This document shows, piece by piece, positions 37,587-48,424 of a stretch of 64,000 bases of DNA. A program made the translations under genes and the position numbers. Origin of the DNA: Listeria booriae (GTDB lineage Bacteria; Bacillota; Bacilli; Lactobacillales; Listeriaceae); assembly GCF_000766865.1 (NCBI RefSeq), contig NZ_JNFA01000025.1:62001-126000 (forward strand), given 5' to 3'. Positions within the stretch are counted from its first letter, which is position 1, and the number at the start of each line of letters is the position of its first letter. The notes under the pieces are model-generated. The model saw nothing but the letters and a program-made list of their open reading frames with translations. It did not search any database and was not told where the DNA came from.

Positions 37587-38450
37587 TTGGAAAAAATATT
37601 AGTACTAGGAGCCACTGGTAACATCGGTTTCACAGTCGTTCAAACATTAACAGCGGCTGGGCATCAAGTTCGTGCCGGCGTTTCCAATCCCGAAAAAAGC
37701 AGAGCATTATGGCAAAACAATGATTTGGTGGACATTGCGCATTTTAACTTTTTAGATACAGGCACGTATCCCGCTGCACTAGAAGGTATCTCAAAAGTCT
37801 TCTTTGTTCGCCCGCCGCAGTTATCGACGCCTAAGGAAGACATGTTCCCATTTTTACAATTTCTAAAAGAAAGGCAAATCGCGCATGTCGTTTTTGTTTC
37901 ACTGATTGGTGTTGAGAAGAATCCGGTGACACCACATCACAAGATTGAAAAAGAAATGATGCGCCTAGATCTTCCGTTTACTTTTTTGCGTCCTAGTTTT
38001 TTCATGCAGAACCTTAATACGACACATCAGGAAGATATTCAGAAACATGATGATTTATTCATACCTGCGGGCAATGCGCGGACGAGCTTTATTGATACGC
38101 GTGATATTGGGGAGATCGCTGCTATTTGCCTGATGAATACACCCCAACATATCGGACAAAAGTATAGTATTACCGGAAAAGAAGCATTGACGTATTATGA
38201 GGTGGCAGAGAAAATGACAGCCATTCTAGGGAGAAAAATAACATACAGCAAGCCGTCCCTATTACGATTTCGCGCAACAATAATAAAACGCGGAACCCCA
38301 AAAGCATTCGCCAACGTCATGACCATGCTTTACTTCATTACCCAAATGGGAAACGCAAAACAAATAACCCCAGCAGCACAGGAATTGTTGCAACGAGAGG
38401 CTACTTCATTTGATCAGTATGTTAAGGATTATCGTGAGGATTTTTTGTGA
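37587..38450 (+). CDS. NmrA-like NAD(P)-binding protein
   Basis: 287 aa. The start is taken as TTG 37587, 9 bases after AGAAGGAG; the in-frame ATG at 37578 touches that site. The N-terminus KILVLGATGNIGFTVVQTL is the Rossmann loop of NmrA/atypical SDR proteins. FVRPPQLSTP, VFVSLIGVEKN and FLRPSFFMQN follow; there is no YxxxK pair. Such proteins act as NADPH sensors or quinone reductases (QorB-like). It is the last gene before the CRISPR array. Confidence 0.8.
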   Translation: MEKILVLGATGNIGFTVVQTLTAAGHQVRAGVSNPEKSRALWQNNDLVDIAHFNFLDTGTYPAALEGISKVFFVRPPQLSTPKEDMFPFLQFLKERQIAHVVFVSLIGVEKNPVTPHHKIEKEMMRLDLPFTFLRPSFFMQNLNTTHQEDIQKHDDLFIPAGNARTSFIDTRDIGEIAAICLMNTPQHIGQKYSITGKEALTYYEVAEKMTAILGRKITYSKPSLLRFRATIIKRGTPKAFANVMTMLYFITQMGNAKQITPAAQELLQREATSFDQYVKDYREDFL

Positions 38451-38594
38451 GCGCTAGAAAGTAGAGTCTATTGGCTGCGAACATTGCTTGGTAGACCGAG
38501 AGATTGTCTGCCAAAGCAGTCGTAGCTAAATGGATTGATTTATGTTTCATAGTACTTTGGGAAAAGCAGGGTGTATAAGTGCGCCCTTTTCCTA

Positions 38595-39541
38595 ATTTAG
38601 ATTTCATATTGCTTAGATAAAAACTAATAACACAAAATCAAAAATTGGCGATCTTGGCAATTTACATTTCACATTTACTTAGATAAAAACGTATACCATG
38701 AAAACATTGCTCGAGCGATGAACGAAATTTACATTTCACATTACTTAGATAGAAACAACGGGATAGCAAAAGACTAATCCAGCAACACTTGTATTTACAT
38801 TTCACATTACTTAGATAAAAACGAAGTTAAGGACGAGCTAGCAGAACATCGCGTAAAAATTTACATTTCACATTACTTAGATAAAAACTTCCCTGCGCCC
38901 ATATAATTGACGATAGCGCCTTGATTTACATTTCACATTACTTAGATAAAAACGGTAGTACCGTCGGGGGCCTTGTCCTATATGAGGAATTTACATTTCA
39001 CATTACTTAGATAAAAACATGGGTAATTATACCGTTAAGCCTAAATTTGAAGTATTTACATTTCACATTACTTAGATAAAAACTCTGCCCCAGCTGCGGC
39101 GCTGAAATGAAAGCGTGGATTTACATTTCACATTACTTAGATAAAAACGGCTTCCAGTTTGCTAGAAAAGAAGTATTGGAGCATATTTACATTTCACATT
39201 ACTTAGATAAAAACAATGATATTTATGAGTTATTGGCATGGTTACAACGATTTACATTTCACATTACTTAGATAAAAACCTTGTTATATGACGCTTAAAT
39301 GATAGGTTCAGACGAATTTACATTTCACATTACTTAGATAAAAACGAGGTACTAACTTTACCTAGTGTTACTTTTACAGTAATTTACATTTCACATTACT
39401 TAGATAAAAACTATTTTGAGTTCTTCATCCCCCGCAATTTTATCCTGATTTACATTTCACATTACTTAGATAAAAACCTTTATTTGAATTAAAACAAGAT
39501 ATGCTAACAATATTTACATTTCACATTACTTAGATAAAAAC
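38595..39541 (-). CRISPR. Type I-B CRISPR array, 15 repeats
   Basis: Thirty-base repeats, plus-strand reading ATTTACATTT...AGATAAAAAC, start at 38595, 38660, 38727, 38793, 38859, 38924, 38989, 39054, 39119, 39185, 39250, 39316, 39382, 39448 and 39512. Spacers are 34-36 bases. Repeats 4-15 are identical; repeat 1 has three changes, repeat 2 carries an extra T, and repeat 3 has one A-to-G change. Decay at the low-coordinate end marks it as the trailer, so the leader lies at 39542 onward next to cas2, and the array is read on the minus strand (repeat GTTTTTATCT... in RNA sense). Cas6 from the same locus should process it. Confidence 0.97.
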
Positions 39542-39744
39542 AGGTACCCCATCAACGCCTACTCCCATCATACCTCAAACACCCAAATCTGTCGACCGAC
39601 AACCAAATCCTAAATTTTCGCTCTCTAACCTTACAAGCCGAACATCAAAAACAGCCTTAAACCCAATCACACCAACGCTTAACAAAAATCTGTCGATGCC
39701 CCCATTATTTTGCACTACTGGAGGTCGACAGATTTTTCTACATA
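39542..39744 (-). promoter_or_regulatory. CRISPR leader region
   Basis: 203 bases between cas2 and the first repeat, with no gene. It contains the cas-operon terminator (39684-39737) and a further copy of AAATCTGTCGA at 39585-39595, which on the minus strand could compete with the downstream terminator arm for the same partner. No clear -10/-35 for the array was identified. Confidence 0.6.
39684..39737 (-). terminator. cas-operon terminator with 13-bp arms
   Basis: AAAAATCTGTCGA at 39684-39696 and TCGACAGATTTTT at 39725-39737 are exact complements; inside them CCTCC and GGGGG extend the stem on the minus strand. It lies just after cas2. Confidence 0.75.
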
Positions 39745-40023
39745 CTAAAAGAAATTCGAAGTTTTCTCATCCGTAACACCCCAAAACTCCTTTTCCAGCC
39801 ATCTTTCATTTCTGCTAGAAAACACAATGACGGAATCTTCTTCGTCACGAATATACTGGTCTAATTCCATTCGCAATTTGGCAAGTAGTGCTGGTGTTAT
39901 TTCGCCTTCGAATACCGATTTTTGCACGTGGGTTAAATATTTTTTGCAGATTTTGAAAATATTTCTCGATACTTTCGGGCCGCCGTTATCCATTGCTATG
40001 TCGTAAATCAAGATAATATACAT
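39745..40023 (-). CDS. cas2: CRISPR adaptation protein Cas2
   Basis: 92 aa. MYIILIYDIAMDNGG carries the conserved Asp at the end of beta-strand 1 (YDI); FKICKKYLTHVQKSVFEGEI is the typical helix and strand. Full length for a Cas2. It forms the Cas1-Cas2 integrase, but Cas1 here is truncated to 44 codons, so Cas2 probably has no partner. Its start lies 3 bases after the stop of the cas1 fragment. Confidence 0.92.
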   Translation of the reverse strand: MYIILIYDIAMDNGGPKVSRNIFKICKKYLTHVQKSVFEGEITPALLAKLRMELDQYIRDEEDSVIVFSSRNERWLEKEFWGVTDEKTSNFF

Positions 40024-40026
40024 ATC

Positions 40027-40161
40027 TCACCACCAAATCTTGAAGCCTTCATACGGCTTATCGTTCATTAAATGCTTGATGAGTTTGTAACACTCAAGCC
40101 TAATCAAATGACGATATGATACATTTCGAGCTAACTTACGATGCTTCACTGTCTCTTTCAT
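40027..40161 (-). pseudogene. cas1: cas1 C-terminal remnant (cas4 and most of cas1 deleted)
   Basis: An open frame of 44 codons ending at 40027 reads [18 protein letters not shown], then [16 protein letters not shown] and FKIWW. The motif [16 protein letters not shown] and the ending are the conserved C-terminus of type I-B Cas1 (usually ~330 aa), located where cas1 belongs, directly before cas2. All catalytic residues (Glu, His, Asp) lie in the missing part. The fragment opens with an ATG 7 bases after the cas3 stop, with an in-frame stop just upstream, so the breakpoint lies at the cas3 end. The cas4 gene that normally sits between cas3 and cas1 is also gone. Confidence 0.85.
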
Positions 40162-40168
40162 TCGTAAA

Positions 40169-42373
40169 TCAGAATACTACTTTTTCTTGTGATTCTTCTA
40201 GGATAATGCCAATTTCAGAGCTGTAATTATATTTAAAAACACTAATTGTCTCGTAATCATTAATTCTCTTCTTATCCACATCGCCCTTTTTGACGATATA
40301 TCCAGGTGCATCCATCATAAATTCGGCTAACCTAGTTCTGGCCTCCATTCTGCTTCGTTTATTTTCTTTTCCAGACTTTGCTATTTCCGCCATATATTCA
40401 TCAATTTCAGCTCGATTTTCGTCAAAAACTGGCTCTGGAATGACGGTCACCGAATTAATATTGCGGAATTTTTCGCGTACGGTCTTTTTGTCAAGCTCGT
40501 ATGTGTGAAATGACTTTACGTAGTTGATATTGCAAATTACGGTTTCATAATAATCGCTACCTGCTAGCGCTTCGGTAGAGTAAACGCAATCAATAAGCGC
40601 CAACTTCTCTGCTTCTGAAATCGCACCTCCCACTTCTTGCAACGCTTTTCTCGAATTTTGATGAATTAGTGGGTCAATGACGCTATTTTTCCCAATTCCG
40701 GAGCATTTTTCATCGAAAACATAGACGTTCGTCGCCACATCTAGCTCGCGATTACGATAGCAACGACCCATGCGCTGGAACAATCCGTTCAAATCAGATA
40801 ACTCGGTGAACAGCAAATCAAAATCAATATCTAGCGAAGCCTCGACAACCTGCGTCGCCACCCAAATACAAGGTCCTTCGCTCGTCTTATGTCCATCCGC
40901 CAAAATAGCATCCGATTTCGCATTCCGATCCCGCTTAATAAATTGACTATGAATCAACTTCACTTCATCACCATATATTTTCTCCAGCTTTTCATACATC
41001 TCTTTAGCTACACGAACCGTATTACAAATCACCAAAATCCGATTTCCATCATAAAAATCGCTAATAAAATCACTATTTATCTGTTCATGCACAACTTCCA
41101 AACTATGGCGAATCCGATCCGAAATAAAATCCTCTTCGGCACGCGTAAAAGAAACACCATTTTTCACTAGCAAATCTGGAATAATTCCCGGTAATGTCGC
41201 TGTTAAAATCGCAAATTGACCGCCCACTTTTTGAATATAGGAAAGCCCCACGATGAGGTAGGCAAGCAAGTCCGGCGAATACATTTGCACTTCGTCGATG
41301 ATAACTTTAGAGTAAGATAACGTCGCCAATTTCGGTTCAAATCCTGCATATCGGAAGACAAAGTCAAACAATTGATCTAACGTACAAACAGTGATTGGCA
41401 GCGACATCTGGCGTGTTTTTGTAAAGTACTCCTCGATGTCTTGAATATCCTTTTCGCGTTGCAAGTACTGCCCGTAAGTTTCCGAATGCAAAAGTCCGAC
41501 CCTATCCGTCACGTTTTCGCGTATAATGCCCGTTTCGCTGCTCGCAAGCCTGTCGTAAATCGCGTTAATCGCCGTGCGTAGAGGTAGCGTGAAAAATCCT
41601 TTATTATTTCCGAGCCATAACAAACCAGCCTCTGTTTTCCCCATTCCTGTTTCTGCGACGACGATAATATTATCCTGTTGATGGGCATACATGTATTTTT
41701 GTAAAGGCTTCCAATCCGCGGCAGGGTTTGATTTGCGGAAGGTTTCGAGTTGCTTGTTTAATGCGGATTCTAGGAAGTCGTTTGGTTTTTCGACGTCGAT
41801 ATAGGCGCTCGCTGCGAAGTCAATGCGGTTTAAGAGACCTTTTAGAAGAACATATTGGATGAAAAGTTCGAAGCTTTGCGCATTATCCCCTTCAAAAATT
41901 CGTACAGAAACTTGATAGTACTTGGAAGGAATACGATTTCGATAAGCCTGATTATCCCCTAATGCCTCATATGTAAATCCGTTCCATTCTTGTTCCAACT
42001 TTTGCATTTCACTCGACCATTCTTCCAATGTAAAATGAATATCACGCTCATGATGACGCGCAACTGCTTGAAATAAAAGTTGAATTTCCTCTTTTGAGTA
42101 GCCTTCTTCCTTCAATTTCTTATAAGGGACGAACGCTACAGAAAGATAATTATGTGGAATTTCTTTTTTGTTTCGCCTTCCACCAGACACTTTTTCTTGA
42201 AAATATACATTCATCTTTCCAAGATCATGCGTTAGACATGCCAACTTCAAAAAATACCAGTTAACCGGAATTTCAGGATAAATTTCTTGCAAGATTTTGT
42301 AGTTTGTTAATAAATTATCGGTATGTTCTTGGATTGTTTCTTCTGGATTGGATTTCGCTAAATATCGGTTCAT
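40169..42373 (-). CDS. cas3: CRISPR helicase-nuclease Cas3
   Basis: 734 aa with the fused HD nuclease and SF2 helicase. HD part: [12 protein letters not shown] and ARHHERD. Helicase: motif [15 protein letters not shown], motif II DEVQMY (DEVQ rather than DEVH), motif III ILTATLP, motif [11 protein letters not shown] and motif [10 protein letters not shown]. Start has GGAGGT. It degrades DNA at targets marked by Cascade. It looks complete, so interference is still plausible. A terminator-like hairpin lies just upstream of its ribosome site. Confidence 0.93.
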   Translation of the reverse strand: MNRYLAKSNPEETIQEHTDNLLTNYKILQEIYPEIPVNWYFLKLACLTHDLGKMNVYFQEKVSGGRRNKKEIPHNYLSVAFVPYKKLKEEGYSKEEIQLLFQAVARHHERDIHFTLEEWSSEMQKLEQEWNGFTYEALGDNQAYRNRIPSKYYQVSVRIFEGDNAQSFELFIQYVLLKGLLNRIDFAASAYIDVEKPNDFLESALNKQLETFRKSNPAADWKPLQKYMYAHQQDNIIVVAETGMGKTEAGLLWLGNNKGFFTLPLRTAINAIYDRLASSETGIIRENVTDRVGLLHSETYGQYLQREKDIQDIEEYFTKTRQMSLPITVCTLDQLFDFVFRYAGFEPKLATLSYSKVIIDEVQMYSPDLLAYLIVGLSYIQKVGGQFAILTATLPGIIPDLLVKNGVSFTRAEEDFISDRIRHSLEVVHEQINSDFISDFYDGNRILVICNTVRVAKEMYEKLEKIYGDEVKLIHSQFIKRDRNAKSDAILADGHKTSEGPCIWVATQVVEASLDIDFDLLFTELSDLNGLFQRMGRCYRNRELDVATNVYVFDEKCSGIGKNSVIDPLIHQNSRKALQEVGGAISEAEKLALIDCVYSTEALAGSDYYETVICNINYVKSFHTYELDKKTVREKFRNINSVTVIPEPVFDENRAEIDEYMAEIAKSGKENKRSRMEARTRLAEFMMDAPGYIVKKGDVDKKRINDYETISVFKYNYSSEIGIILEESQEKVVF

Positions 42374-42384
42374 ATTATACCTCC

Positions 42385-42412
42385 AAAAAAGGAGAGAGAT
42401 AACCTCCCTCCT
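42385..42412 (-). terminator. Attenuator-like hairpin between cas5 and cas3
   Basis: On the minus strand AGGAGGGAG-GTTAT-CTCTCTCCT is followed by TTTTTT and then immediately the GGAGGT ribosome site of cas3. The stem is 9 bp with one G-T wobble, and the U-run is intact, so it could reduce cas3 transcription relative to the Cascade genes. Confidence 0.65.
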
Positions 42413-42419
42413 GACTTAT

Positions 42420-44032
<1,613 letters not shown>

Positions 44033-44043
<11 letters not shown>

Positions 44044-45703
44044 CCTTATTTCCCCCGTTTTCGTTATTTTCTAATGGCCCATTTACGCCAACCATAAAAG
44101 CATATCCGACTGTTTTAAAAGTCTCGTCATTTGTAAATGCTTTTAAAAAGAAGTCTGGTATTGCTTTGCCCAAATAAGAGTAGCTGTTTAAAATGATATC
44201 CATGAACGCATCACGATTATTGGTTTTTAGCGCGTTTAGTATTTTGTAATTAAAACCGCTTAATTTGTTTTCAGGATATGCTTTTTTGAACTCCGTACCG
44301 CATTTATTAATGTGCCAGATTTGCCCTTTCGAAATGTCTGTCATCGCCTCTATCTCCTTTAAAAAATTAGTGTTGATGCTAAGCAATGCGCCTACATGCC
44401 CCATATGGTAATAGGTGTTGCTAACATTAGTTACTTTTAAATACATCGTTTTGTGAATAAATGTAAATAAATTTTCATTATTCATAAGACGGCGAACTGT
44501 TTCTTGGTAGAAATTAATGTTCAGATTGCCTTCTTTCAAGCCACATTTTTGAATCGTTTTCAATGCTTCTTTGGATTCTCGAAATATTTTCAAAGCACGT
44601 TTTGATAAAATGTTGAAGCGGTACGTTTCGTTTTCATAGCGAACTACTTGAATATCTGCAAGTTCATAGTGACGCTTATCTTCTGTTTGATTCGTGATTG
44701 CTTCGATTAGTGCGCGATACGGACTCGTTGATGTTAGATTGTCTGTACTATGGTGTAGAATTTCATTGTGAACCTTCTTATTTACTGCGTGCAACGTGTC
44801 TATATTTATGGAGTCATTGATGAAAATACCGTTACCATATACATATGTGAACCCAGCTGGAACGCAAGAATAGATGAGTTTACACATTGGGCAAACTGCT
44901 ATATCATTGTTGAAATCCCAGACATGTGATGTTTTTCTCGCTGTATCAAAACCTGTTTCATTCATAAAACTCAGATCCAGTTTCATATTTTTTATTGGTT
45001 CGTTACAAGTAGTACAGTTGAATTTCGCTTTTTCTAAGTCTGTCTCAAGATGCTCCAATACTGGGTCCACAAAATTTGTTCGATAATCGATATAGCAATC
45101 TTTTTCTTTCGTCTGCGGGTTTAGAAAACTAATACCATTCCAGCCATTTTTAATAACTGTATAAATCACGTTTTTAGCGGCTAAATATTTCTTTCCTTTT
45201 TGGCAAAAGTCGATAATTTCATCCAGTTGAACATAGACTTGTTTTACATTCTGGATGATTTCTGTACGCTTTTCCTCGAACGTTTCTTTCTTTTTCAGTT
45301 GGCCGACTTTAGCAAGGTTTTTTCCCCATTCAACGGGATCTTTCGTTGCGTCAATAAGTGGATATGCGCTAACATAACTACTACTTTTCAAATAATATTT
45401 AGCAACATTCGCTATGTAGTCATTAAGCCTATCTAGCGACAACTCGTCAAAATCCGAAAAGTCTGCTTCGCGATGCCGTTCCATCTCTTCTTTGTACGAA
45501 ATGATTTTATACCAAGAAAGTGTCTTTTCGTAAGCTTTTATGAAATACGCAAAGTAGGATTCCTCAAATCCATCCAGCAAAGCCGCATTAAAAAATAAAC
45601 TTTGGCCTTCTATTCGAACATTTTCTTTGCCTACAATATTCAAAAATCCGACGAGGCCAGCGTTAAACAGCCAATCTCCAGTTCGACATTCTATTTCTCT
45701 CAT
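44033..45703 (-). CDS. cas8b: Cascade large subunit Cas8 (Cst1-like, type I-B)
   Basis: 556 aa. A putative zinc ribbon is visible: FNCTTCNEPIKN (CxxC) and VCPMCKLIYSCVPAG (CxxC). The N-terminus EIECRTGDWLFNAGLVGFL resembles Cst1/Cas8a1-type proteins found with Cst2 and Cas5t, i.e. the Tneap-like branch of I-B. In this role it reads the PAM and starts R-loop formation. AGGTG precedes ATG 45703. It overlaps cas7 downstream and is 12 bases after cas6. Confidence 0.85.
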
Positions 45704-45715
45704 GATTTCACCTCC

Positions 45716-46438
45716 CTATTGTTGCGCAAGCATGCCGAATCCCATGCCAGTAAGCGCGCCGAATCCTGATTCAACAATATGCTCTAACAAATATTTTTCT
45801 GCTTCGATCTCAATTAATCCCAAAGAACATACAATGGAAATATCGTAGTGTTGCGCGACTGTTTTTTTCATGTTGATTGGTTTGATTTTCATGTTTTCAA
45901 TGTCTTGCGCAATAAAACTTCCATATTTGCCTTCTAGTTTGATACGTAAATTTCGTTTCAAAATCGGGATAAACTGCTCGTCTTCGAACATATAGAACCA
46001 GTCTTTCTGTGTTTCTCTGTTATGATCGCGACATACAATTGGAGATAGCGTATGGAGTACAATGCTTTTCGTTTCAATCGGAGCAATTCGAACCATATCC
46101 ACTGACTTCACTTCTAGCTGGCACACATCTGAAATCTTGATTTGCTCTCTTCTTAATTTCATAAATGCGTTATAAAACATGATTGCCTGCTCTGCATTTC
46201 CTGTTGAAAAATTAATTATTAAGCGCTTACCTTTTACTGTAATGTCTTCTTTTCCAAACACCGCATCTTGGAAATAGACCGCAAAAGTAAAATCTTTTTG
46301 CCGGTTAGCTCCATATAAATCTTCAAATACTTCTGGATACGCTTTTTTTAGACCCGTTTTGAAAACCATCAATATTTTTCGTCTAAAATTCAATGGAAAC
46401 TTTTCATTACTTAAATCACACATAATCTTCAGTCTCAA
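45716..46438 (-). CDS. cas6: CRISPR RNA endonuclease Cas6
   Basis: 240 aa, RAMP fold. The glycine-rich loop near the C-terminus, GFGALTGMGFGML, is the family hallmark, and LRLKI-like and IIN F-STGN stretches precede it. It cleaves the repeat RNA to release crRNAs and, in I-B, stays with Cascade or leaves after cleavage. It is the first gene of the operon, so transcription should begin just upstream. Confidence 0.9.
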   Translation of the reverse strand: MRLKIMCDLSNEKFPLNFRRKILMVFKTGLKKAYPEVFEDLYGANRQKDFTFAVYFQDAVFGKEDITVKGKRLIINFSTGNAEQAIMFYNAFMKLRREQIKISDVCQLEVKSVDMVRIAPIETKSIVLHTLSPIVCRDHNRETQKDWFYMFEDEQFIPILKRNLRIKLEGKYGSFIAQDIENMKIKPINMKKTVAQHYDISIVCSLGLIEIEAEKYLLEHIVESGFGALTGMGFGMLAQQ

Positions 46439-46487
46439 GTAATCACCTCATTTGCATCTCGTCAGTCTGTAAAAATTCATACAGCCA

Positions 46488-46532
46488 ATTATATTATAAA
46501 ACATGGCATCTATTCCCTGCACCTGATAACAG
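46488..46532 (-). promoter_or_regulatory. Candidate cas operon promoter and dyad
   Basis: On the minus strand two overlapping TATAAT hexamers (46493-46498 and 46488-46493) lie about 50 bases before cas6. A short dyad, CCTGATAACAGG, at 46521-46532 overlaps the expected -35 position. No good -35 hexamer is seen, so activation or repression is possible. Confidence 0.4.
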
Positions 46533-46566
46533 GCAATTTCATACGCTTTATTTTCAAATGTTCACA

Positions 46567-46606
46567 AAATAGACACCTAATTCCATACAGAATTAGGTGT
46601 CTATTT
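46567..46606. terminator. 17-bp perfect hairpin downstream of oxidoreductase gene
   Basis: AAATAGACACCTAATTC and GAATTAGGTGTCTATTT are exact complements with a 6-base loop. It lies 11 bases past the oxidoreductase stop and separates that operon from the cas operon downstream. Confidence 0.85.
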
Positions 46607-46616
46607 ACCAACTATA

Positions 46617-47543
46617 TCACTTCAAAACCAGCTTCCCAGCTACTTTCTTCTTATCAATCAACTGATGCGCTCCTATTACCCCACGCAAATCAAATGTGAG
46701 AGTTTCGGCAGTTTTGAGTCGTAATTTATGCGAGCGGTACAAGTCTGCCAAATAACCAAGTGCCTCTTTATCCTTCATATCTTTCGTCCGCATCATCCGC
46801 ATCGCTTTCACTTTCTTCTCCTCCGCATTATCTGGAAAACTAGTAAGCGAAATGTAACGCCCGCCTTTTTTCACGAACTGCAAACCTTCTGCCGCACCTT
46901 TTCCGCCAAAACTAGCGTCGAGCACGACATCTGCTTTATCAGCCAATCTGTTCGCAAGATTTCCTTCATCATACGCCACGACCTCATCGGCTCCTAACGC
47001 ACTGACGTAATCGCGATTTCTACTGTGCGCGATTCCTATCACGTGAATCCCTGCTTCTTTTGCAATTTGGACGGCAATGGAACCGACTGCTCCGGAAGCG
47101 CCTTGGATGATTAGCGTTTCATTCTTTTTTAATTTTGCTAATTTTATTGCGAAATAAGCTGTGGTTCCGACGGATGCTAGGCCTGCTGCTTCTTCTAGAC
47201 TCATTTCTTCGGGTTTCTTCACGATTTTTGCACTGGAGATAGCCACGTATTCGCCGTAGCCGCCGATGCTGGGGTGGGCGATGACGATATCGCCGATTGC
47301 GTAGTGTTTGACTTTTGAGCCTACTTCGACGATTTCGCCGACAACATCGCTGCCTGGAACGATTGGGAATTCGAGTGGTCTTATTTTTTGCATGGTTCCT
47401 GCGCGGAGTAATGCGTCGTACGGGTTTATTCCTACGGCTTGGGCTTTGATTAATACGTCTTTTTCGCCTAGTGTTGGCTTTGGTAGTTCTAGTTCTTCGA
47501 AGACTTCTGGTGCTCCGTATGTGGTGAATCCGAGTGCTTTCAT
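46617..47543 (-). CDS. Zinc-independent NADP oxidoreductase, quinone oxidoreductase type (MDR)
   Basis: 308 aa. GroES-like N-terminus (KALGFTTYGAPEVFEELELPKP, PGSDVVGEIVEVGSKV) and a Rossmann domain with IIQGASGAVGSIAVQIAKEAG. No structural or catalytic zinc Cys set is present, so it belongs to the quinone-oxidoreductase/crotonyl-reductase side of the MDR superfamily. GGAGGA precedes the ATG. It ends a three-gene unit with a hydrolase-like protein and a PC4-type protein. Substrate unknown. Confidence 0.85.
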   Translation of the reverse strand: MKALGFTTYGAPEVFEELELPKPTLGEKDVLIKAQAVGINPYDALLRAGTMQKIRPLEFPIVPGSDVVGEIVEVGSKVKHYAIGDIVIAHPSIGGYGEYVAISSAKIVKKPEEMSLEEAAGLASVGTTAYFAIKLAKLKKNETLIIQGASGAVGSIAVQIAKEAGIHVIGIAHSRNRDYVSALGADEVVAYDEGNLANRLADKADVVLDASFGGKGAAEGLQFVKKGGRYISLTSFPDNAEEKKVKAMRMMRTKDMKDKEALGYLADLYRSHKLRLKTAETLTFDLRGVIGAHQLIDKKKVAGKLVLK

Positions 47544-47556
47544 TTTGTATTCCTCC

Positions 47557-48201
47557 CTATTTGTCTACTTGCTCTGTTTCTGTTAGCCAATCAATGATTT
47601 CATCTTCTTCTGCGGCGTTGACATTATGCTGTACGTAGTAGGTGCGCATGGTAACATTGTCGCTCATCGTTTTGAAAAAGCGGGTAATGCGCTCGCCTTC
47701 TTCGACTGGTACAATAGCATCGTCCACACCATGTCCTACAAAAATTCGCTTGTTCTTGAGTAAGAGGTTTTTCGGTGATTTTTCAAGGAACGCTGGTAGT
47801 TTGGCACTTAGGAAAATGCCGCCGTGGTACATGCCACCATTGCGCACAAATTCGGTCATGGCAACGATGCCGCCTTGTTCGAAGCCTAGTAAATACATAT
47901 TTTTGCGGTCGATTGTTGGGTATTGTCTGCTGATTTTTTCGATAAAATTGTGGATGTCGTTTGCCGCATATGTAATCGACTCTTCGCTTGGCTCGCCATC
48001 AACGACCGGTTTGTAGAACGCATAACCAGGCCCTTTTTGAAGACCGCCTCTGATTCCGACAATAACAAATCGGTCCATAATCGACTCTAGAATTCCCGGT
48101 AAATCCAGCTCGTCAGCGCCTAGACCGTGTAGTGCGAAGACGGTTGGAAATACGTCATTTGTTTTGCGATTAATTGGTTCATAAATATCATATGCAAACA
48201 T
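47557..48201 (-). CDS. Carboxylesterase-like alpha/beta-hydrolase fold protein without nucleophile serine
   Basis: 214 aa. The fold is clear: TVFALHGLGADELDLPGI is the HG oxyanion region, IFVGHGVDDAIVPVEEGER holds the acid Asp, and the C-terminus has the last helix. But the nucleophile elbow reads LLGFEQGGIVA, where relatives have GFSQGG: the catalytic Ser is replaced by Glu. The active site should therefore be dead, or used differently. It lies 13 bases from the oxidoreductase gene and 13 from the PC4-type gene, so the three are co-transcribed. Confidence 0.75.
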   Translation of the reverse strand: MFAYDIYEPINRKTNDVFPTVFALHGLGADELDLPGILESIMDRFVIVGIRGGLQKGPGYAFYKPVVDGEPSEESITYAANDIHNFIEKISRQYPTIDRKNMYLLGFEQGGIVAMTEFVRNGGMYHGGIFLSAKLPAFLEKSPKNLLLKNKRIFVGHGVDDAIVPVEEGERITRFFKTMSDNVTMRTYYVQHNVNAAEEDEIIDWLTETEQVDK

Positions 48202-48214
48202 AAAAATACCCCCA

Positions 48215-48424
48215 TTATTTCGCTAGTTCAGCGATTTTCTTAAATTCTTCCTCCGTTAACGTGATACCTTTGCCCATTTTCTCGTTTCCCGGAGACCAAT
48301 CACGAATATCATATTTCGGCGCGCGACCGTTCCAGCTAATTAGATTCACTTCTTTTCGCCAGCCTTTCGCGTTTTCCGATAATACACCAATATGTTCTAC
48401 AATTTCATATTCAATACTGCTCAT
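48215..48424 (-). CDS. YdbC-type PC4-like protein
   Basis: 69 aa. The sequence (EYEIVEHIGVLSENAKGWRKEVNLISWNGRAPKYDIRDWSP) is the PC4/YdbC pattern, a small single-stranded-nucleic-acid-binding beta-sheet with the WNGRxPKYDIRxW core. GGAGT lies upstream. First gene of the unit with the hydrolase-like and oxidoreductase genes. Confidence 0.8.
   Translation of the reverse strand: MSSIEYEIVEHIGVLSENAKGWRKEVNLISWNGRAPKYDIRDWSPGNEKMGKGITLTEEEFKKIAELAK

Noticed and set aside
38422-38607. Possible small gene between the NmrA-like gene and the CRISPR array
   Set aside because: The minus-strand frame has no ribosome site and runs into degenerate repeat 1.
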